A stretch of DNA of 64,000 nucleotides from Dyella sp. C11 (GTDB lineage Bacteria; Pseudomonadota; Gammaproteobacteria; Xanthomonadales; Rhodanobacteraceae), in contig NZ_QAVX01000017.1 in the NCBI RefSeq assembly GCF_003121485.1, forward strand, positions 44,432-108,431. Reading direction: 5' to 3'. Numbering within the stretch: position 1 is the first letter of the stretch; the number at the start of each line of letters is the position of its first letter. Below are positions 27,765 through 35,993 of this stretch, piece after piece. The notes beneath the pieces were generated by a model. It was not told the origin of the DNA and did not search any database. It worked only from the letters and a program-made list of their open reading frames with translations. Both the position numbers and the translations under genes were made by a program.

Positions 27765-27852
27765 TTCTGCTTGTTGAAGCACGCTCCGGCATGCAAGCGC
27801 CGCAAGTTGCGTGACGAGTGAGGACAGGCTCAGCGCCTCGTCATGTCTTGAA

Positions 27853-27880
27853 GGTCTGCGTTGGATCGGAAGCAGACATC
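27853..27880 (+). repeat. Hairpin repeat, family A (variant stem GTCTGC/GCAGAC)
   Basis: GTCTGC at 27854-27859 pairs with GCAGAC at 27872-27877 around a loop containing GGATCGGAA. Compared with the main form GTCCGC/GCGGAC, both arms change together, keeping the pair. Confidence 0.7.
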
Positions 27881-27916
27881 GAACGCTTCAAGCCGGCCTT
27901 CATAAACCGCACGAAG

Positions 27917-28453
27917 TCATGTTCGAAGCAAGCGCATGAGCGCATCCGTGGCCGCTTTCGTACGGGTGTCGTGTGGTGACCGATCGTACAGCCAGAAAAG
28001 AACAAGCGCCGTATAAAAGATATTGAGCAGGGCCAAGCGAATGAAGCCTGGGCGCTCAATACGGGCCCTGCATGCATACATGACCTTGGCGGTCCTTTGC
28101 ATTCGTGCCAGTGCCTGGAACGGGTGCAATACGTCATATTGCATCACCCGCCTCACGAAAGGCTTGAGCTCCGCGTTCTGGGCGAAACGCTCGCCAATGA
28201 CATCAGCGATGCACTGGGCTGGCTCCATAGCGTAGATCGCGTGCATGCTGGCATCGGAGACGTCGCTGATAAACCAGATCATGCCCGTAGGGCCATCAGG
28301 AAAGAACGCCGTCCATCTCGCTGGATCGCTGAAGGCCTCGCGCGAAGCCTGTGCCAGCGCCCTCCGGCTTACACCACAGGCAGGCACCGCATCGACGAAA
28401 CACCTGGCGAGCCGCAGCTGCTCCGGATCAGCGGGTAGAACATCCCAGTTCAT
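27917..28453 (-). CDS. COQ9/TetR-C-like protein, paralogue 2
   Basis: A 178-residue protein beginning MNWDVLPADPEQLRLARCFV. An N-terminal helical segment resembles a TetR-type fold (VSRRALAQASREAFSDPARW), and the core ends in a hydrophobic C-terminal helix LALLNIFYTALVLFWLYD. The block FAQNAELKPFVRRVMQYDVL lines up with the same region of the upstream gene, so the two are tandem paralogues. The length and helical pattern resemble COQ9-like or TetR C-terminal domains, with weak support. It starts two bases after the stop of the upstream paralogue, so the pair form an operon. Confidence 0.7.
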   Translation of the reverse strand: MNWDVLPADPEQLRLARCFVDAVPACGVSRRALAQASREAFSDPARWTAFFPDGPTGMIWFISDVSDASMHAIYAMEPAQCIADVIGERFAQNAELKPFVRRVMQYDVLHPFQALARMQRTAKVMYACRARIERPGFIRLALLNIFYTALVLFWLYDRSPHDTRTKAATDALMRLLRT

Positions 28454-28455
28454 GC

Positions 28456-28998
28456 TCAATGTTCTCCCAACAACCTGACGCCGAGATGGACAGACGAACG
28501 TACGGCCTTCTGGGATCTCGTACCGTCGGCCAACCATACGAGCACACACACGCTGTACATGATCGTCATTCCCCAGATGCGAAGCCGACTGGGGCGACGC
28601 TGTTCTGCGCCGCAGAGTCCCAAGCATTGCCACATGGCGCGGGCCGTCTGGGCGGTTCTTTCCAGCGTGTCGAACGGATGCATGGCGTCAGACCGTGCAA
28701 GACTTCTCACCGCCCCTTTCAAAGGTTCGTTGTCGGCAAACCTGCGAAGGATGAGCCCTGAAAGTGCGGGCGCGCCAAGTGCGTTGGCGCAAGCGATCAT
28801 CATCGCATCGGCATGCGCATTGAACTGCCACGCCACACTGCGAATCCCCCGTGGCCACTGCGAAAGCGCATCACTCGGCGATATGCCGTTGGCTGCGCAA
28901 AAAGATCGCAGAGTCGAGCTCCTCCAGCCGCAAATCGCTGCCATCTGTGCAAACTCAGTTATCAGCTCCGGGGAGCGATCTACAGGCAGCGGCTCCAG
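28456..28998 (-). CDS. COQ9/TetR-C-like protein, paralogue 1, probable CTG start
   Basis: A 180-residue protein if translation begins at CTG 28998. The first in-frame ATG (28944) would remove 18 residues that align with the start of the downstream paralogue (EPLPVDRSPELITEFAQ against NWDVLPADPEQLRLARC). The CTG lies 8 bases after an AAGGAG site (29007-29012), an in-frame TAA lies just upstream, and no GTG or TTG is available between. Shared features with the paralogue are FADNEPLKGAVRSLARSDAM, the helix IWGMTIMYSVCVLVWLAD and overall length. Molecular function is unknown. Confidence 0.7.
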   Translation of the reverse strand: MEPLPVDRSPELITEFAQMAAICGWRSSTLRSFCAANGISPSDALSQWPRGIRSVAWQFNAHADAMMIACANALGAPALSGLILRRFADNEPLKGAVRSLARSDAMHPFDTLERTAQTARAMWQCLGLCGAEQRRPSRLRIWGMTIMYSVCVLVWLADGTRSQKAVRSSVHLGVRLLGEH

Positions 28999-29020
28999 CT
29001 TTCTGTCTCCTTAAGAGGTA

Positions 29021-29046
29021 GGCCCGCTATCGATTGGAAGCGGACG
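29021..29046 (+). repeat. Hairpin repeat, family A (degenerate)
   Basis: GCCCGCTATCGATTGGAAGC then GGAC; matches the family in arm sequence and orientation, with loop changes. It is just upstream of the CTG-start gene. Confidence 0.5.
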
Positions 29047-29161
29047 TTTTCAACCGGTCATTCAGTCTCAGACGCGACGTTCTTGATCGCACGCATATAA
29101 ATCGCACGGATGGTCGGGCGCATATCCATTTCCAAGTTTCTACTGGGCGCCTTGACCAAAT

Positions 29162-29188
29162 TGTCCGTTACGGGTCGAGAGCGGACAT
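29162..29188 (+). repeat. Hairpin repeat, family A
   Basis: TGTCCGTTACGGGTCGAGAG followed by CGGACAT. It is near the 3' end of the AraC gene and in the same orientation as the other copies. Confidence 0.65.
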
Positions 29189-29225
29189 CTGAATTCTCCC
29201 AAGCCAGCCTGCTCTTTCAACAGTT

Positions 29226-30197
29226 CTAATGCGACGAAACATAGCTCGACGCCGCCTGCTCAGGTGGTATGGCGAAGTTTTCCCTCATGCGCTTCACTTC
29301 CGCAACAGGGGGAAGGCCAAAGAGCCGTTTGAACTCGCGCGTAAATTGCGACGCGCTGGCATAACCCACCGCATAGCCAGCGGCCTCGGCTGTCATGCCC
29401 TGGCGCACCATCAACAGGCGTGCCTGATGCAGGCGGGTGGACTTCACGTACTGCATGGGCGATGTGCGCGTGACGGCCTTGAAGTGGCTGTGGAACGAGG
29501 GCACGCTCATGCCCGCTTCAAGGGCCAGTTCCGCCAGATGCATCGGCTCGGCGTAGGCGTCGTGGATGCGCCGAAGCGCCTTCCCTATCCTGCCGAATTG
29601 ACCGCGCATCCCCAGCGCCGAGCGCAAGGCGGGTCCCTGCGCGCCGGTAAGTACGCGGAAATAAATTTCGCGCAGCAGCCCCGGCCCGAGTATGGCCGCC
29701 TCCAGCGGTTGGCTCATCGCTTCCAGGAAGCGCGAGACGGAACGCTGAAGTGCGGGGTCCATCGGGCTGGACATCAAGCTCTGCGGTGAGTCTTCGTTGA
29801 CAGTCGCCTGATGACGATCGATCTGGATCATCAACTCGGCGGCCATCTGGAAGTCCAGATGCATATAGATGGCCAGCAACGGATGCTCCGGCGTGCCGTC
29901 CGATTCCATCGTGAAAGGAACCGGCACCGCGACCGCCAGATAGTGTTGCTGGTCGTACAGGTAGACCTGCTTGCCGAAATAGCCCCGCTTGCTGCCCTGG
30001 CACACGATGACGATACCGGGGTCGTACAGCACTGGCGTTCGCGACAGGGCGCGATCCGAACGCAGTATGCGGACGCCGGGCAAGGCTGTGAGGTTGTACC
30101 CCTCCTGAGGCGCCAGCTTCCTGGCGAGGGCAATCATGCGCCGGGTTGCTTCGCCCGGAGCCGCCTGCCGCTTAGGACCTGAAAAATCGCGGTTCAT
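29226..30197 (-). CDS. AraC-family transcriptional regulator
   Basis: A 323-residue regulator. The AraC_N cupin-like sensor is in residues 30-195 (LYDPGIVIVCQGSKRGYFGK, YLAVAVPVPF, LLREIYFRVLTG). The double helix-turn-helix follows at about 215-305 (MHLAELALEAGMSVPSFHSH, TSPMQYVKSTRLHQARLLM, GYASASQFTREFKRLFG). ATG 30197 (MNRDFSGPKR) fits the family start. It is divergent from an SDR oxidoreductase, the arrangement typical of AraC regulators that activate a neighbouring short-chain dehydrogenase. Confidence 0.92.
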   Translation of the reverse strand: MNRDFSGPKRQAAPGEATRRMIALARKLAPQEGYNLTALPGVRILRSDRALSRTPVLYDPGIVIVCQGSKRGYFGKQVYLYDQQHYLAVAVPVPFTMESDGTPEHPLLAIYMHLDFQMAAELMIQIDRHQATVNEDSPQSLMSSPMDPALQRSVSRFLEAMSQPLEAAILGPGLLREIYFRVLTGAQGPALRSALGMRGQFGRIGKALRRIHDAYAEPMHLAELALEAGMSVPSFHSHFKAVTRTSPMQYVKSTRLHQARLLMVRQGMTAEAAGYAVGYASASQFTREFKRLFGLPPVAEVKRMRENFAIPPEQAASSYVSSH

Positions 30198-30290
30198 AGA
30201 AATAGGCAAGAAGATGAGCCAAACCGGCCTCAATACGAAGGCCATTGATGCGTATTGTGCACCCTTCTTCCGCTTTCAGGAGTGACCAAC

Positions 30291-31124
30291 ATGGCAACCG
30301 CCAGGACTTTGCTCATTACCGGAGTCAGCAGCGGGTTCGGCCGGGCACTCGCTCAAGAGGCCCTGGCCAGAGGGAACCGCGTTGTCGGAACCGTGCGAAA
30401 TGCGCAGGTGCTGCGCGAATTCGAGATGCTGTCCCCGGGGACAGCCGTGGGCCGCGTACTGGATGTCACCCACTTCGATGCGATCGACGGCGTGGTTGCC
30501 GACATCGAAGAAACCGTGGGCCCGATAGACGTGCTGATCAACAACGCCGGATACGGCCATGAGGGCATTCTGGAAGAATCGCCGCTCGCGGAGATGCAAC
30601 AACAGTTCGCCGTGAATGTATTCGGCGCCGTCGCCATGATGAAGGCGGTACTGCCGTACATGCGTCGCCGTCGTCGGGGACACATCCTCAACATCACGTC
30701 GATGGGCGGATACATCACCCTGCCCGGCATTGCCTACTACTGCGGCAGCAAGTTCGCACTGGAAGGCATATCGGAAACGCTTGGCAAGGAAGTGGCGTCG
30801 CTGGGCATTGCCATCACCGCCGTCGCTCCCGGCTCGTTCCGCACGGACTGGGCGGGTCGTTCCATGGCAAGAACACCCCGCTCCATTCCCGATTACGACG
30901 CGCTGTTCGATCCCATCCGCGCCACTCGCCAGGAAAAAAGCGGAAAGCAGCTCGGCGACCCTGCCAAGGCAGCAAAGGCCATGCTCGATGTCATCGACAG
31001 CCCTTCGCCGCCAGCGCATCTGTTACTGGGAAGTGACGCGCTTGGGCTGGTGCGTCAGAAACTGTCCGACCTGACGGCCGAGATCAATCAATGGGAGTCA
31101 GTGTCGCGCTCGACTGATGGGTGA
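30291..31124 (+). CDS. Short-chain dehydrogenase/reductase
   Basis: A 277-residue classical SDR. The cofactor loop is LITGVSSGFGRALAQ (TGxxxGxG), followed by NNAGYGHEG, the catalytic serine in LNITSMGGYI and the YYCGSKFALEG catalytic Tyr-x3-Lys motif. This subgroup (oxidoreductase, NAD(P)-binding) is commonly paired with AraC regulators; the substrate is unknown. The ATG at 30291 follows CAGGAGTGACC. The last 13 or so residues (INQWESVSRSTDG) are encoded by a repeat that also occurs at 37012, so the C-terminus is probably not native. Confidence 0.9.
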   Translation: MATARTLLITGVSSGFGRALAQEALARGNRVVGTVRNAQVLREFEMLSPGTAVGRVLDVTHFDAIDGVVADIEETVGPIDVLINNAGYGHEGILEESPLAEMQQQFAVNVFGAVAMMKAVLPYMRRRRRGHILNITSMGGYITLPGIAYYCGSKFALEGISETLGKEVASLGIAITAVAPGSFRTDWAGRSMARTPRSIPDYDALFDPIRATRQEKSGKQLGDPAKAAKAMLDVIDSPSPPAHLLLGSDALGLVRQKLSDLTAEINQWESVSRSTDG

Positions 31125-31130
31125 CGAATT
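31077..31130 (+). repeat. Repeat family B, copy 1, overlapping the SDR 3' end
   Basis: About 54 bp beginning GCCGAGATCAATCAATGGGA, about 80% identical to 37012-37066. It contains GTGTCGCGCTC, flanked by CAGT and ACTG capable of pairing. It supplies the SDR stop codon. Confidence 0.7.
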
Positions 31131-31145
31131 CGGTGGATCTGTCGC

Positions 31146-31173
31146 CGGGTACTAAAGGTCGGGTACTAAAGGC
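31146..31173 (+). repeat. 14-bp tandem duplication
   Basis: CGGGTACTAAAGGT is followed directly by CGGGTACTAAAGGC, two adjacent 14-bp units between repeat families B and A. Confidence 0.7.
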
Positions 31174-31174
31174 A

Positions 31175-31202
31175 TGTCCGTCTTGGGTTGAAGGCAGACC
31201 TT
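31175..31202 (+). repeat. Hairpin repeat, family A (degenerate)
   Basis: TGTCCGTCTTGGGTTGAAGG then CAGACCT. Arms no longer pair perfectly, but the order GTCCG, TGGGT, GAAGGCAGACC matches the family. Confidence 0.5.
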
Positions 31203-31231
31203 CGACGGATCCACGCCAGGTCTTGCATCTT

Positions 31232-31609
31232 CTATTTGAGCGCCTTGTAGGCTTCGCTGGTAACACTGACTGTCCGAGCGTTGCCGTTGTTGACGACACC
31301 AAGAGTCGCAGTGTCTTCATCAGTTCGCGGCAATTTTTCGAGTAAATCGCTAACCAGATAAACGGGTGTGTTGTTCAACGAAGTTATGCGGTCGCCCTTA
31401 TGCAAACCCCAAAGGCCATCGGGGGAAACACTCATTACTTCAATTCCTTTGTTCCCCTCGGAATTGAGGGTGAGCGCCTTGTGGTCTGACCGTCGCCATA
31501 CAAGGGAGCTATCCGATGTGTGCTTGTAGTCGTTCCAATCCTCGGCACATACATTGGCAGCACAGATGCACGTTGCCAAAGCAAAAATCCATTTCCTGGA
31601 AATGAGCAT
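31232..31609 (-). CDS. Exported small PDZ-like protein
   Basis: A 125-residue secreted protein. The signal peptide is MLISRKWIFALATCICAANVCA. The mature part has a PDZ-type core: IEVMSVSPDGLWGLHKGDRI, TSLNNTPVYLVSDLLEKL, then TATLGVVNNGNARTV, which is the pattern of carboxylate-binding PDZ domains in proteases, but no protease domain is attached. It may act as an adaptor or inhibitor in the periplasm. It is flanked by repeats of family A on both sides. Confidence 0.75.
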   Translation of the reverse strand: MLISRKWIFALATCICAANVCAEDWNDYKHTSDSSLVWRRSDHKALTLNSEGNKGIEVMSVSPDGLWGLHKGDRITSLNNTPVYLVSDLLEKLPRTDEDTATLGVVNNGNARTVSVTSEAYKALK

Positions 31610-31685
31610 TGCATTTGTCCCTCTCGGCCGTTTGATCGAAGCCTAAGGAGCACCTCGCCTCAATGGCTTCTGCCAGAAGTCACTA

Positions 31686-31713
31686 AGGTTCGCTTTCGGT
31701 CGAAAGCGAACCT
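31686..31713. repeat. Perfect-hairpin variant of repeat family A
   Basis: AGGTTCGCTTTC (31686-31697) and GAAAGCGAACCT (31702-31713) are perfect complements around GGTC. The arms GTTCGC/GCGAAC replace the common GTCCGC/GCGGAC with paired changes. Confidence 0.8.
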
Positions 31714-31758
31714 AACTTATCCGCACTGCACGTTCGGAAGGCCCTAAAAGGCTACCGC

Positions 31759-32454
31759 TCAGTTCGATGCCAACTTGTGCGCATCCGAGTCGGCTCCGTT
31801 GGACAAGGCTGCGTCCATGCGGGTGGCCAGAATGTCCAGGCCATGCCCCGCTTCGCTGGCGGCGCCGGCCATCTGGTTGACGACGCGCAGCAATTCGCGG
31901 GGTTGATAGTCGTCCATCTGCATGTCGACCAGGATGTCCGCCATCCGCTGGCCACTGAACACGCTGGATGTGTCCTGGATAATGATGGCGGACTCGCTGG
32001 CTTGAGCAGCGTAGATGCTGGAATAGCGCCGCAAGCGATCACTGTTGATCCAGCCGGCCGACTGATTGGCTACGGCAACGTCCCAAGCTTCGCGACGCAG
32101 CGACGGCCAGCGCCAGTCAAGGTAAAGCCCGTCGGGGTCGGCCTCGTGGATATGGCGATTGATATCCACTATGGATGCGTGCGCCTTGAGATCGGCAACC
32201 AGACCGTCGCGAATCTTTTCCAGCGCATGCATGCGACTGAAATCGTGGTCGCGGCTCTCCTTGACGTGCACAAGATTCTCGCGAATCTCCGCCTCGATGT
32301 TTGCCGTGGCTTCGGCGGCAGCGTGCTGATGGTGTACATGCTCGATCCATGCCTCCAACCCAAGGGCGGTAAGGATGCTGAGCACGATCATCAGATAATG
32401 GCTGGCGAACTCCTTCAACGAACGAAGGTGCACCTGACGCACTTCAATATGCAT
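31759..32454 (-). CDS. Membrane-anchored coiled-coil protein of unknown function
   Basis: A 231-residue protein beginning MHIEVRQVHLRSLKEFASHY, with one membrane helix at about residues 20-37 (LMIVLSILTALGLEAWI). A predicted coiled coil, EATANIEAEIRENLVHVKES, and a long helical periplasmic region containing DGLYLDWRWPSLRREAWDVA and IYAAQASESAIIIQD follow. The single N-terminal anchor with helical body is seen in hypothetical proteins of this bacterial group. No functional family is recognised. It has its own start and no close operon partner. Confidence 0.75.
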   Translation of the reverse strand: MHIEVRQVHLRSLKEFASHYLMIVLSILTALGLEAWIEHVHHQHAAAEATANIEAEIRENLVHVKESRDHDFSRMHALEKIRDGLVADLKAHASIVDINRHIHEADPDGLYLDWRWPSLRREAWDVAVANQSAGWINSDRLRRYSSIYAAQASESAIIIQDTSSVFSGQRMADILVDMQMDDYQPRELLRVVNQMAGAASEAGHGLDILATRMDAALSNGADSDAHKLASN

Positions 32455-32829
32455 GACGCGAATCCCTTGCGGTCAATGAAATGGCTGGGCGCGAGCGTAG
32501 CCGATCACTCGCCGCCATCGCAGTGCCGCGCACGGCTGTGGCCATGGCCAGGCACCTGGCCCGGCCTTCACACGGCCTATCCCGAGAGCGTCGCCTGCCG
32601 CGACCTTCGCGCCCAAACGCACAGCCCGCCTGCCACCGCTAACGCCAGACAGGCGCAGGGAGGGATAACCCCGCCCCTTTTCCACCGTTTTTTCACGCCG
32701 GCATCAGCTCAACCAAGCAAGCTGTAAGGGACAGGAAAGGCATAGGGGTGGGTGCGCAACTCAAGTTTGTGCACCTTTGGCCGATTCGGTAACTTTGCAA
32801 CTCGCGCGATTCATTAGCCAAGGCGTTCG

Positions 32830-33354
32830 ATGGAAAACTCTCGTCACACCCCATCGACCACGGCCGGGCAGCGGCTTGCCGGTACCCAGGGAACCCAGCT
32901 GTTTTCCAGCGGGGAACTCAGCCAATGGGCGGCCGAAGCGGGCGCCTCCGCTCACGGGCATGCCACGGCGCGCGAGCCGGTTCTGCAGGGCACGAGCATG
33001 GGCCTGGAAGGCCACCGCTTCTCCCTGCGCGCCGGTCGACAGACCATCGGGCGCCGCGACGACAACGACATCGTTGTTAACGAGCCCAGCGTTTCGTCGG
33101 CGCACGCGTGGATCATCAACCAGCAGGGCCATTACGTGGTGATGAACACGCTGTCCACGAATGGCACGTTCGTCAACGGCACGCGCGTGCACGAAGCCAC
33201 CATCAAGCACGGTGACCGCATCCGCTTTGGCCAGGTGGAATTTGTTTTCCTGACGCACGAGTCACACGCACGCCGACCGGTGGGCATCTTTGTGCTGACC
33301 GGCGCGCTGGCATTGACCGGGCTGGGTGCACTGCTGTGGTGGTGGCTGCTCTGA
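32830..33354 (+). CDS. FHA-domain membrane protein
   Basis: A 174-residue protein. The forkhead-associated domain spans about residues 60-145 with the phosphothreonine-binding signature TIGRRDDNDIVVNEPSVSSA, then HAWI, NTLSTNGTFVNGTRV and DRIRFGQVEFVFL. FHA domains bind phosphothreonine peptides. A C-terminal hydrophobic helix (GIFVLTGALALTGLGALLWW) makes it tail-anchored in the inner membrane, facing the cytoplasm. The kinase gene starts 5 bp after its stop, so the pair are co-expressed and the FHA is probably a partner or substrate of the kinase. Confidence 0.92.
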   Translation: MENSRHTPSTTAGQRLAGTQGTQLFSSGELSQWAAEAGASAHGHATAREPVLQGTSMGLEGHRFSLRAGRQTIGRRDDNDIVVNEPSVSSAHAWIINQQGHYVVMNTLSTNGTFVNGTRVHEATIKHGDRIRFGQVEFVFLTHESHARRPVGIFVLTGALALTGLGALLWWWLL

Positions 33355-33359
33355 GCGTC

Positions 33360-35036
33360 ATGGATACGGCCGAGCTGCCGCGCCATATCGGTCGCTACCG
33401 CATCGACGGCATCCTGGGCGAAGGTGCCATGGCGGTGGTCTATGCGGGCTTTGACCCGGGCATCGACCGACCCGTGGCCATCAAGTGCCTGCACCGCGAT
33501 GCCGCCTCGGCGGCCGGGTCCGATCGTCGCCTGCTGCTGGAAGCACGGGCGTCGGGGCAGCTCGTGCATCCCAACATCGTCACCATCTTCGACAGCGGCG
33601 AAACCGACGACGGACGTCCGTACATCGCAATGGAACGCCTGCCCGGCGACACGCTCGCAAGCATGGTCGCGCGCGAGGGCTTGCCGCCGCTGCCGATGGC
33701 GATCGAGCTGGTGTCGCAGATGGCCGCGGCGCTGGATCATGCGCACGGCCAGGGCATCATCCATCAGGATGTGAAGCCCGAGAACATCATGCTGGCGGAT
33801 GGTTGGCACTACGCCAAGCTCAGCGACTTCGGCATCGCCGAACGTCGTGCACGTCAGAAGACGCGCACCGGCAACCTGCCCGTCGGCGGCACGCCTGCGT
33901 ACATGGCGCCCGAACGCCTGCGCGGCGAACCGGCGGACGAACGCAGCGACCTGTTTTCTCTGGGCGTGGTGCTGTACTGGCTGATCACCGGCAAGCTGCC
34001 CTGGCCAGAGATGCCGGACATGAAGCAGCTGATCCGCGAGCGGCAGCGCCACCCTCATCCCGAGGTGACACCGCTCGATCCCGCCGCGCCTGCCCTGCTG
34101 ACCGACGTGGTGAGCACGCTGCTGGCGCCCACGGTGGAGGCGCGCTATCAATCCGGCGCCGAGGTGATCAACGATCTGCGCCTTGCGCGGCGCGAATACG
34201 AGCGCACGCACGAAACGCCCATCGCCACGCGCATCATTTCCCTTCGCTTGCGCTGGATCGGCACGCTGGGCGCCATCCTGTGCCTGGTGTTGCTGCTGGG
34301 CCTGGCCGGCATCTACGCCAAGCAGAACATTGCGGTGAACGGCCTGGCCACCGATTTCGGCAGCTCGCTGGGCCGCATCGTGGCCGGCGAATCGGCGGAG
34401 AACCTGCTGCTGGGCGACGAAGCGGCCACCCGCGCGCTGGTGCAGGACGTATCGCGCAACCAGCAGATCCATTACCTGGCCATCGCCAATCGCGAGGGAA
34501 AGGTGGTGGCCAGCACGCAATCGTCGGACCTGGGACGGCCACTGGATGACGCCGGCGAGTCGCAGCCTTTGGCGTCGTTCCCCGATGTGAAGCGCTACGT
34601 CGGCCATCCAGCGGGGCTGGACAATATGATGGTGTTCGACGTGCCCATCCGCTACCAGGAAAAGACCGTTGGCGAACTGCGCCTTGGCGTAAGCAACGCG
34701 CCGCTGGTTGCCGCGCAGCGCACCACGCTGGGTGTGATCATCGCCGTACTGCTGGTGACGCTGCTGGCGTTGATCACTGCGGCCTACTGGCTGTTCCGCC
34801 AGCCGCTGGCCTTGATGGCCATGCTCAACGACGCACTGATGCGCGTGGCGCGCGGCGAATATCGGCACCGCATCCGCCTGGCGCGTCGCGACGAACTGGG
34901 GCAATTGTTTGCCTCGTTCAACCTGATGACCCACGCGCTGGAATCACGCCATCCCGGCGATGCCAAGCCCGCGCCCGGCCCGGCGGCACAGAGCGCCCAA
35001 CAACCCACGCTGGTCGTATCGCCGCCCTCGGAGTGA
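33360..35036 (+). CDS. Receptor-type Ser/Thr protein kinase with HAMP region
   Basis: A 558-residue membrane kinase. The Hanks-type catalytic domain occupies residues 10-275: glycine loop GILGEGAMAVVY, VAIK lysine, catalytic loop IIHQDVKPENIML, LSDFGIAE and APERLRG. The catalytic loop has HQD where most kinases have HRD. A membrane helix (GAILCLVLLLGLAGIYA), an extracytoplasmic sensor of about 120 residues, a second helix (VIIAVLLVTLLALITAAYWL) and a HAMP-like coiled region (LARRDELGQLFASFNLM) follow. It probably phosphorylates the FHA partner and other targets; the PP2C gene nearby would reverse this. Confidence 0.92.
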   Translation: MDTAELPRHIGRYRIDGILGEGAMAVVYAGFDPGIDRPVAIKCLHRDAASAAGSDRRLLLEARASGQLVHPNIVTIFDSGETDDGRPYIAMERLPGDTLASMVAREGLPPLPMAIELVSQMAAALDHAHGQGIIHQDVKPENIMLADGWHYAKLSDFGIAERRARQKTRTGNLPVGGTPAYMAPERLRGEPADERSDLFSLGVVLYWLITGKLPWPEMPDMKQLIRERQRHPHPEVTPLDPAAPALLTDVVSTLLAPTVEARYQSGAEVINDLRLARREYERTHETPIATRIISLRLRWIGTLGAILCLVLLLGLAGIYAKQNIAVNGLATDFGSSLGRIVAGESAENLLLGDEAATRALVQDVSRNQQIHYLAIANREGKVVASTQSSDLGRPLDDAGESQPLASFPDVKRYVGHPAGLDNMMVFDVPIRYQEKTVGELRLGVSNAPLVAAQRTTLGVIIAVLLVTLLALITAAYWLFRQPLALMAMLNDALMRVARGEYRHRIRLARRDELGQLFASFNLMTHALESRHPGDAKPAPGPAAQSAQQPTLVVSPPSE

Positions 35037-35051
35037 CGCCGGACACCGGCG
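35037..35051. terminator. Short convergent hairpin
   Basis: CGCCGG-ACA-CCGGCG, a 6-bp GC stem just after the kinase stop and before the end of the convergent lipoprotein gene. Weak as a terminator. Confidence 0.4.
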
Positions 35052-35060
35052 CGTGCTGAC

Positions 35061-35993
35061 TCAAATCTGATTGAGGCGCCGCTGCAATTCCAGCGCACGC
35101 GCGCGATAGATCACGGCACGCTCGTAACCCGGGTCCACCGCCAGAATGCGATCCCAGAGTGCAATGGCCTGGTCCAGCTTCTGGTCGCGATAGAGCACCA
35201 CCGCACGTTCGTGGTACGACGCCAGCAGTTGTGCACGCACGGTGGGGTCGCCTGCCGGCTTGACGTGCGGGTCCAGCGTCAGCGCCTCGTCCAGGCGGGT
35301 CATCGCCTGGTCTTTCTGGCCTTGCTTGAAAAGCGCGGTGCTCTCCGCCTGCAATCGCTGGGCCTTGATGGCGGATGACTCATCGGCCGACGGTGCAGGC
35401 GTTGCCGGCGCCGCAGCCGTTGATACGGCACCACGCGGCGCGCCGCGCGTCGGTGCACCACCGGCCGACGCATTGCGTGTCGTCGCCGGCAGAAGGATGG
35501 TGTCGCCCGCGTGCAGCGCGGAAGGGTTGGTCGAGCCGCTGTAGCGCGCCAGCACCAGGAACTGGTTGGAGTCGCCTAGATCGCGCGCGGCCAGCGTGCT
35601 GTAACTGTCGCCCGGCTGCACCACGTAATTGCGCGAGCTCGCGCCCAGCGCCACCTTGGGGTCCACGGTGAGCTGGCGCAGCAGGTTCTGCGCGGCGCGA
35701 TCATTCGGGTAGCGGGCCAGATAGCGGCGCAACTGCTGCTCGCCTTCCGTATAACGGCCGTGCTGAAGATACGTGCCGGTGATAACGCTCAGGCTCAGCG
35801 GCTGCTCGTTGTCCGACGCGGTGGACGCGGCCGCGCCGTTCGCCGACGTACCGCTGAAAGCGCTGCCCACCTTGGACTTCAATGCACCCACCTGCGTGCA
35901 GCCCGACGCGCCCATCACCAGGGCAACGCACAACCCGGGCGTCGCGCATCGGGCGACGTGCCACCGGGAACCCACCGCAACCTTCAAACTCAT
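35061..35993 (-). CDS. LysM/TPR lipoprotein
   Basis: A 310-residue lipoprotein. The signal sequence ends with a lipobox ALVMGASGC, placing Cys as the lipidated residue. A short TPR-like region (LQHGRYTEGEQQLRRYLARY) precedes a LysM module (NYVVQPGDSYSTLAARDLGD ... PSALHAGDTILLP) for peptidoglycan binding, then an Ala/Pro linker. C-terminal TPR repeats include ALFKQGQKDQAMTRLDEALT and YRDQKLDQAIALWDRILAVD. It probably tethers periplasmic complexes to the wall. Its ATG overlaps the PP2C stop by the ATGA motif, so they are translationally coupled. Confidence 0.88.
   Translation of the reverse strand: MSLKVAVGSRWHVARCATPGLCVALVMGASGCTQVGALKSKVGSAFSGTSANGAAASTASDNEQPLSLSVITGTYLQHGRYTEGEQQLRRYLARYPNDRAAQNLLRQLTVDPKVALGASSRNYVVQPGDSYSTLAARDLGDSNQFLVLARYSGSTNPSALHAGDTILLPATTRNASAGGAPTRGAPRGAVSTAAAPATPAPSADESSAIKAQRLQAESTALFKQGQKDQAMTRLDEALTLDPHVKPAGDPTVRAQLLASYHERAVVLYRDQKLDQAIALWDRILAVDPGYERAVIYRARALELQRRLNQI

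Noticed and set aside
33132..34934. 600-residue minus-strand frame
   Set aside because: Antisense of the kinase gene; His/Gln/Arg-rich shadow sequence.
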